Below are positions 58,230-64,000 of a DNA stretch of 64,000 bases, piece after piece (position 1 is the stretch's first letter; every line of letters begins with the position of its first letter). The notes under the pieces were generated by a model, which was not told the origin of the DNA, made no database searches, and was given only the letters and a program-made list of their open reading frames with translations. The translations under genes and the position numbers were made by a program. The stretch is taken from positions 16,620,454 to 16,684,453 of the forward strand of contig CM056563.1 in the NCBI GenBank assembly GCA_029721515.1, written 5' to 3'. The DNA is from Synanceia verrucosa (lineage: Eukaryota > Chordata > Actinopteri > Perciformes > Synanceiidae).

Positions 58230-59063
58230 GTATGCATATTAATGTAATACACATAGACATGTGCATAGGTATACATGATATGCATATTAATGTGTACACA
58301 CATCAAGCAGAAATGTGAGACATGCTTACACACATTCTCGTGGCCAGACTTAAGCTATTATATAAACAAATGCAGGGACTGTTAGATGTGTATACAGCCT
58401 TTTTCCACAGATGAAGATTTCAACTGCTTAGACTTGAAACCTGAAAAAGAATGAAAAGTCAGTTGGTCTCAAAGACTTGACTGGATTGCAATGTGCTTAG
58501 TAAATAGGGGATTTACATACACATGCACACACCAAATACAGACAAGCCTTCAGACAGATGGGCACTGTAAACAGCATTACCTTCATCGTATAAGAGAATT
58601 TAAAACTACTACATGATGTGAGGTAAAAATGCAGTTTGTATTCACGTCCCCTTAAAAAATGGAGACCGAATCCAAACACATGCAAACAGCTCTGATTGAA
58701 AACAGAACTGTATCTTACTGTGTATGTTAAGTTTGTTTTTTTCCCGTTCGTTTGTATGTATGGTTTTAATTTTTGAACAGTGAAAATATTGAAAAATGTC
58801 ATTGTTCTGTTTTCAAAATGCTGACCTCCTACTGTTGTATCTCACGCACTCTTTCTCTGTTATTCTCTCTTGAACATGTTTGTTACTGTTGCGGTGATAA
58901 ATGTTAAATTGCTGGCAGTTTGAGGCTATGTTGCATTTCTCCATGTGTCGATACTGTGTGCGGTATCATACACACTATATGGACATGAGTATGAGTGAGA
59001 CTGAGACCAAGTAAGTGGATTAAACCACCACAGTTGTTGTGTGCGTGTGTGAATGTGAGGATA

Positions 59064-59090
<27 letters not shown>
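59064..59090. repeat. (TG)n microsatellite
   Basis: About 13 TG units in the TNRC6B 3' UTR. Confidence 0.95.
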
Positions 59091-59098
<8 letters not shown>

Positions 59099-59563
59099 CA
59101 TGTTACTGCCTGTCATAATGTGGGCAAGGCTGCTTACTATACAGAAGGTCTATACAAAAATGTTTTGAGTGCATTCGGTGTACTGCTGACTGTGTTAAGG
59201 AATATTGGCACTAATGCTTTTTTCCCCTCATTTGAAGTTTTATTTTTTTTAGCAGACTTTTCTTTTTTTTTATTGTCCGACCTGCAATAATTAAAAAAAA
59301 AAAAAAGAACATTTTAATGACACAGAGCTGAAGGCATATGCGTTGAGTAAATGGACATGCCAAATCTTATCAAACTGTGTGGAGTGGGAGGGAGGGGTGG
59401 GGCGGGTTGTTTACAGCTGCAGAGTAAGAGTTACCGTACGTTTTTAATGTTCTGTTGTTGTGTATTCGTTTTAAATTAAGACAGGCTTTAACACTCCTGT
59501 TCAGTGTTTTCGTTATGAGATTTTACAAAGGAAAAATTTATTTAAACAAATGAGAACAAGATT

Positions 59564-59569
59564 AATAAA
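59564..59569 (+). terminator. tnrc6b: TNRC6B poly(A) signal
   Basis: AATAAA is followed within 30-40 bp by TGTCCTTGTCCTTG and a long T run (59607-59634), a good downstream GU/U-rich element. A weaker ATTAAA lies at 59289. Confidence 0.7.
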
Positions 59570-59634
59570 GATGAAAGTATTGGCTTCTAAACTTGTCCTT
59601 GTCCTTGTTTTTTTTTTTTTTTTTTTTTTTTTTT

Positions 59635-60650
59635 GTGAATTTAGGTTTTGTTATTTTTGAGTCCCTTCTATGTCCTAGTTTGAAATCTCTCTGTCTGTTC
59701 CTCGGTGGAACTCTGGTGATCTCACAGTGTAGCAGCATCTGCTATAATGTGAACGCTGCACAGTATGTTAACCATGGAAAAACCATGTGTTGTGCATGTT
59801 ACAGAGATGAGTAGAACAAAGAATTTGGTTCAAGGGACAGACGTAGAGGATGTTCATGGACTATGAAAAAAACAAGACAGTGTGTCCATCTGTCGTCCTC
59901 TCATTACTATCCACAGACCAATCCTATTTAACACCCACGTCATCGTAGTAAGCCACTGCTTACTGTATGAAATAAATTCTCTCTGGTGGTTAACAAGGGG
60001 ACATAATGTCAACTAAAACATTATTATAGAACTTTTTTTCTCCATAGATTTAAGTCCAGGTGTACAGTATCATACTGAAATATGCACTAATGTGATGTCA
60101 TGAGAAATGTTCAGTATGTCATCAAAACACAACAGTAACTAATTTTACTTCATAATTTATAAGTCATAAATTGTAATAATACATTTTATTTATATTGTTA
60201 TTGTGTTTAATTTAATTTGTCATTAAAAACTGTTTTTTTATCTTAAGTACATACTGTAAATATTTGTTATTATTGCTTATTCTATTATTTCATTATTGTT
60301 GTTTATTTTTTTTCTAATCATAACTTGTTTATGCTGCTGTAGCAAGTGAATTTCCTCCAATGGTGGATGAATAAAAAACTGTTCTACTCTATGTATGGAC
60401 CATAGAATATGTGTATATCAAGTACACCATGTACAGATTATGCTGTGAACTGACAAATCACTGCTGACCACAGGAATAAGGAAAAATAGTATTATTAACT
60501 GACATTATTGCATGATGTGTGCATGTTACTGATGGCACTGATTCACTTTGGAAACTGCATTGTGACTCAAAATGAGTAACGGGATGATTAGTGAATGGTT
60601 AATGTACAACGTGAGAAGAAGTTGTGACGGTTTCCTTTAATGACTGACAT
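59635..60650. other. intergenic; retroelement-like tail near 60340
   Basis: AT-rich without coding potential. At 60330-60385 TGCTGTAGCAAGTGAATTTCC followed by GGATGAATAAA resembles the common fish retroelement tail also glimpsed near 35264 and, inverted, near 45000. Confidence 0.4.
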
Positions 60651-60659
60651 CCACAGAAT

Positions 60660-60918
60660 GACATCATCGACGTGGTGAACGGGCGCGTTGTTAAGTAACG
60701 AGAGGGGGAGACAGACTCGAGTGGAGAACGGCTACCCGTGCTGCTGGAGCTTCCCAGGGACTATCAACAGGGAGTGCAGCCGACGACAGAGCCAAGCGCT
60801 GGGGGCATGAGAGCTGCCAGAATCCGCGCCCATCCTCCTCAGCCCAGGCCCCTGTCCGACTGACAACCATCGGATCAGAACCTCCACTCTACCAGCTCTC
60901 AGACGAACCCAGTATCGG
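60660..60918 (+). promoter_or_regulatory. CpG-rich promoter and noncoding first exon of an unidentified downstream gene
   Basis: GC-rich sequence with many CpGs starts abruptly near 60660 and ends at TATCGG before a strong donor GTGAGTGG (60919). An ATG at 60807 opens only an 18-codon frame that stops at 60863, so the exon is probably 5' UTR with an upstream ORF. In human the genes past TNRC6B are, as I recall, ADSL, SGSM3 and MRTFA; nothing here says which, if any, this is. Confidence 0.55.
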
Positions 60919-63650
60919 GTGAGTGGAGGGTCGGGGAACCACAGAAACCAAGGGGGAAAACGGTCCTGTGTCGACCGAATCAGAGTCTCATATTCACGGC
61001 GTACAGGAGAGGGGGAGGGGGCGAGTTGTAGGGACTGCTATTGAAACAGGCTAGCCTAGTGCACAAATGGGTGCGGTTACAAATGGGATACAAAATATGG
61101 TCACTTATGATACACCGTTAACGTAACGTACACATTTTCTTTAATTTCGACTAAAATCATGGTGCAGCCCGTATCACGGTCCGGTTAACGTACTTCTACT
61201 AGCTTACTCGGCTAACAGTGAACTAACGTAACATGCCTTCCGTTGGTGTTTTTGCTAACGTTTCCTTAAACGTCTGTAAATCATACAAACTGCTTTTAAG
61301 CGGTCACAGCTGTTGGTGGATTATATCAAATGTAGCCCGTGTTACTTGTAACGGTGTAACGTAGGGAAGCGTAACTGACTGGCTTCTCGGCGAAGAGCAA
61401 CGATGACATCTGCCAAGTGTAGTGAGGAAAAAAACACAATAGTACACTGTGACTAAATATCGTTGAGTTTAGGCTGGGTTTGTGTTAATGTGTGCATTTA
61501 GTGTCGAGTCTGTAGCACACGGGCTGATAATGGAGTGACAGCTGTGAGTGTGAGAGGCAAAGCAGTGCTCTGCATTTCATGTGACTGAAATCCTCTGACA
61601 CTTGTTTTCTCTTCTAATATGCGTTTTGGCATTTATCTATGGTGGGCTACTTTCTACAGATGTGTGGGTTAATACTAGTACAGAACTATCGCTCAGGTGA
61701 TTCAGGTGATTTACAGAATAGATGCTTTAAACATAATATACCACCCCCTCCTGCCTCCTAACTAGCAGATACATGATGTACTTTAGTGTGATAATGGCAA
61801 CAGTTGCATCAGTTTAACTGTCCTTGATGTGCAAATAATTTGGCAATCACTGCTGTAGACTGTTACTGTCACATGGAGTGTTTTCATGTGCAACATTACT
61901 TTTTTCATATGACACAGACTATCAAATAATGCATTGATTGTTGACATTGTATGTTCTCACTATGTGTGCCTTTGCAATACCAAGCTCTCCCTTGCTAAGC
62001 TTTTTAGAATGAAAACATGAGAGTATATGCAAGTGAAGACCACATGAACGCTGTTTTAACTATGCAGTGCGGTTTAAAAATGTGTATCAACAATATTGTA
62101 TCAGCCAACCAGTAATTTACACCTGTGCTTTTCTTACTGTCTTCTATGGATAAAGACTAGCACTTAACTGTTTAGCCCTGTGATTAATGTTGCTCCCTAA
62201 ATTGGGTCCCTGGATGCAGCACAAGACACCCTCTTGGTGTAATGAAGTCTGACCCTTTAATAACCTAAATCCATCTGCCTCTATTACATCCAGTTATGGC
62301 AGCTAGGGTTTTTAGTGTTTTTGAGTTGGAATCCTTAAACAAGGCACCGATGATCCAATTTGACAGCACATCAACCAGCATCCTTGTTTTAAGCAGTTTT
62401 AAGACAGTGCTGGGAAATCAAGGGAAGTAACTTCTGGGATAATTTACGTTGTTATAAGGAGGTTGTGGGTGAAAGCAGGCAGACTGCAGAGCTGAGTCTT
62501 GTCAGCTTTAATTGACTTGTCCACAAAACTGAGGTCTTTGTTTGGCAATTTCTGGGTTGTCATGAGACTATTTGGTCTAAAGGGTATAGTTATTGTGGCA
62601 GGAGTTGCAAACAATTACATATATTGCCTAATTCATACATTGCCTTGTTGAGTTAATTTTATTTGAAGGGGTACCAGTGCTACATGTGGTCAAGGGATCA
62701 CTGTTGCTATGAAGGACTCAGGTTTTCAACATAGTCTTCCCACATTGGGGTTGAGGAAGCAGATCCCTTCGATAAAGTGTGCTCTGCGTTGATACATTCT
62801 CAGCAGCACTTTACTTTCTCAAGTTCACTGCACAGAATTGTCAGAGGGCCCTGACACAGATAAAGCCAGCCAGCTCTCCATGGCCGCTCATGCTTTGCCT
62901 CTCTTGGCATTGCTAGTACAGAATAGTGGAGAGCTTAGTCTTGGTTTTGCAGTGGCTGCACAATGCACAATGTGGCGTGGTAGAGAGCGTACTAAATAAA
63001 TGATGATCCTGCTCCAGCATCACGTGCAGTTCAACTCAGAAGATGCACTTCATTTCCTCATGTGTGCTAAGTCTTCATACTCATGCAGTTGATTCTCCTC
63101 CAAGTGCCAGCCAACATGTCTACGTAGAGCTATGTGATATTTTCAATATATATCGTAGTGCTACATAACAAACTCTCTACCCCTGTTGTTTATATTGTAA
63201 AAGTGTATGCTGTTTGGATAACTGTTTGTTGCTACACTAATGTTAATGTTATTCCGGTCGTGGTTTAGATACTGTACGCTGTGTAAAGCACAACTCAATG
63301 TCAGAATGACTGTTGGATAATCTAAATGTATTATACAAGTTCAAATCGTTCATTGTATGACGCATAGACATGATGGTATGAAGGCTAGCAAGCATTTTTA
63401 CGTCACTCGCAAGAACTTGTTTATGGCACTGGTTGCTAGGGAGTAAACAGAGGAAAAGCAGCATAGAGGAGGAGAGCGCAATGGGGAGCAAAACTAATTT
63501 TACCAGCAAAAAAATACTATAAATATCAGTGTATATACATATTGTTGTTGGGATATAAAATTAGCTCTATCAAGATATAACATTTTGTCCATATCTCACA
63601 TAACTATTTCTACATAGTAATCTTTTTGCTGTATTTATCTCACGTACCTT
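60919..63650. other. probable first intron of the downstream gene; nothing coding seen
   Basis: CpG content falls off gradually to about 61450, then ordinary AT-rich sequence follows. I recognise no exon, RNA gene or clear repeat. Confidence 0.4.
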
Positions 63651-63679
63651 CCCTATAAGGTATATAACAAGACACGCTT

Positions 63680-64000
63680 AGTAGGGGTGCAACGATTAGT
63701 CGTCGATCGATTTATAGTGACTCCTTTCCGTCCCTCCACTTTCCAACATAAGGAGACAAATATCGCTGGTGAAACAGGATTGATGTCATTGCAGCAGCAT
63801 TGGGAGCCAGGCGTTTGTGTGCTTCTCATGGTGCATTCAGGTTGTACAGGGAATGTTGGAATTTCCAAGCTCCAAGTCAGATTTTAAGTGAAACACATTA
63901 CTTTTGCTTTAAGTTATCAACAAAGTAATTGAGTTACTTTTTGAATAAGCTAACTAGTAACTGTAACTAGTTAATATTTTCAGGAACAAGCACAACACTA
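63680..64000. repeat. dispersed-repeat sequence at the right edge (incomplete)
   Basis: AGGGGTGCAACGATTAGTCG at 63682 resembles ends of hAT-like elements in fish. At 63900-63990 repeated words AGTAATTGAGTTACTTTTTG, TAACTAGTAACTGTAACTAG and CACAACACT resemble another common repeat. The element is cut by the window end, so its borders are unknown. Confidence 0.4.

Larger units (their letters stand above)
58104..59590 (+). other. tnrc6b: TNRC6B 3' untranslated region
   Basis: About 1.5 kb without a coding frame, containing CA/CATA (58179-58229) and TG (59064-59090) microsatellites and T-rich and A-rich patches near 59220-59305. The end is set by the poly(A) signal at 59564. Confidence 0.7.

Noticed and set aside
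1..64000. CRISPR arrays, phage or bacterial operons, integrated viral genes
   Set aside because: No spaced direct repeats, no gene clusters without introns, and no capsid, envelope or integrase frames. The only polymerase-like sequence is a decayed LINE.

Overview
This is vertebrate nuclear DNA, almost certainly from a ray-finned (percomorph-type) fish. Genes are split into many short exons with GT..AG introns, the flanks are AT-rich with microsatellites, and several copies of a tRNA-derived SINE ending in a GGAT run occur. Exon joining was done by hand, using reading phase and splice-site sequence. All four coding models close in frame from ATG to stop, which is the main support for them.

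Layout. (1) 480-620, minus: promoter with an interferon-response element and a first noncoding exon of a gene that runs off the left edge. (2) 4237-13544, minus: a complete gene of the interferon-induced very large GTPase family (VLIG/GVIN), about 2031 codons over nine coding exons, with an AIG1-like domain in its N-terminal part and a VLIG-type G domain in one 4.9-kb exon. Its introns are full of nested mobile elements. (3) 15998-19705, minus, with a distant 5' exon near 24806: CDC42EP1, a CRIB-domain Cdc42 effector of 344 aa. (4) 31866-44120, plus: CARD10 (CARMA3), 24 coding exons, 1030 aa. (5) 47333-58103, plus: TNRC6B, a GW182-family microRNA silencing factor, 20 coding exons, 2038 aa, with a 5' exon near 45811 and a poly(A) signal at 59564. 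(6) 60660-60918: CpG-rich promoter and noncoding first exon of another plus-strand gene that continues off the right edge.

CDC42EP1 and CARD10 lie head to head, as I recall from human 22q13.1; TNRC6B is in the same human band, so the right half looks like an old vertebrate linkage group. The left end looks like part of a tandem array of interferon-induced GTPases: an upstream block near 14.4 kb is repeated near 0.65 kb.

Functionally the window joins innate-immune genes (VLIG; CARD10, which links receptors to BCL10/MALT1 and NF-kB) with a cytoskeletal Cdc42 effector and a core microRNA effector. They share no operon-like logic. I found no CRISPR array, no bacterial genes and no clearly new gene system. 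The most unusual items are an internal exon-pair duplication in the VLIG gene, its degenerate AIG1-like domain, an inverted pair of TTAA-flanked non-autonomous transposons, and a 350-bp hairpin beside a CARD10 splice site.
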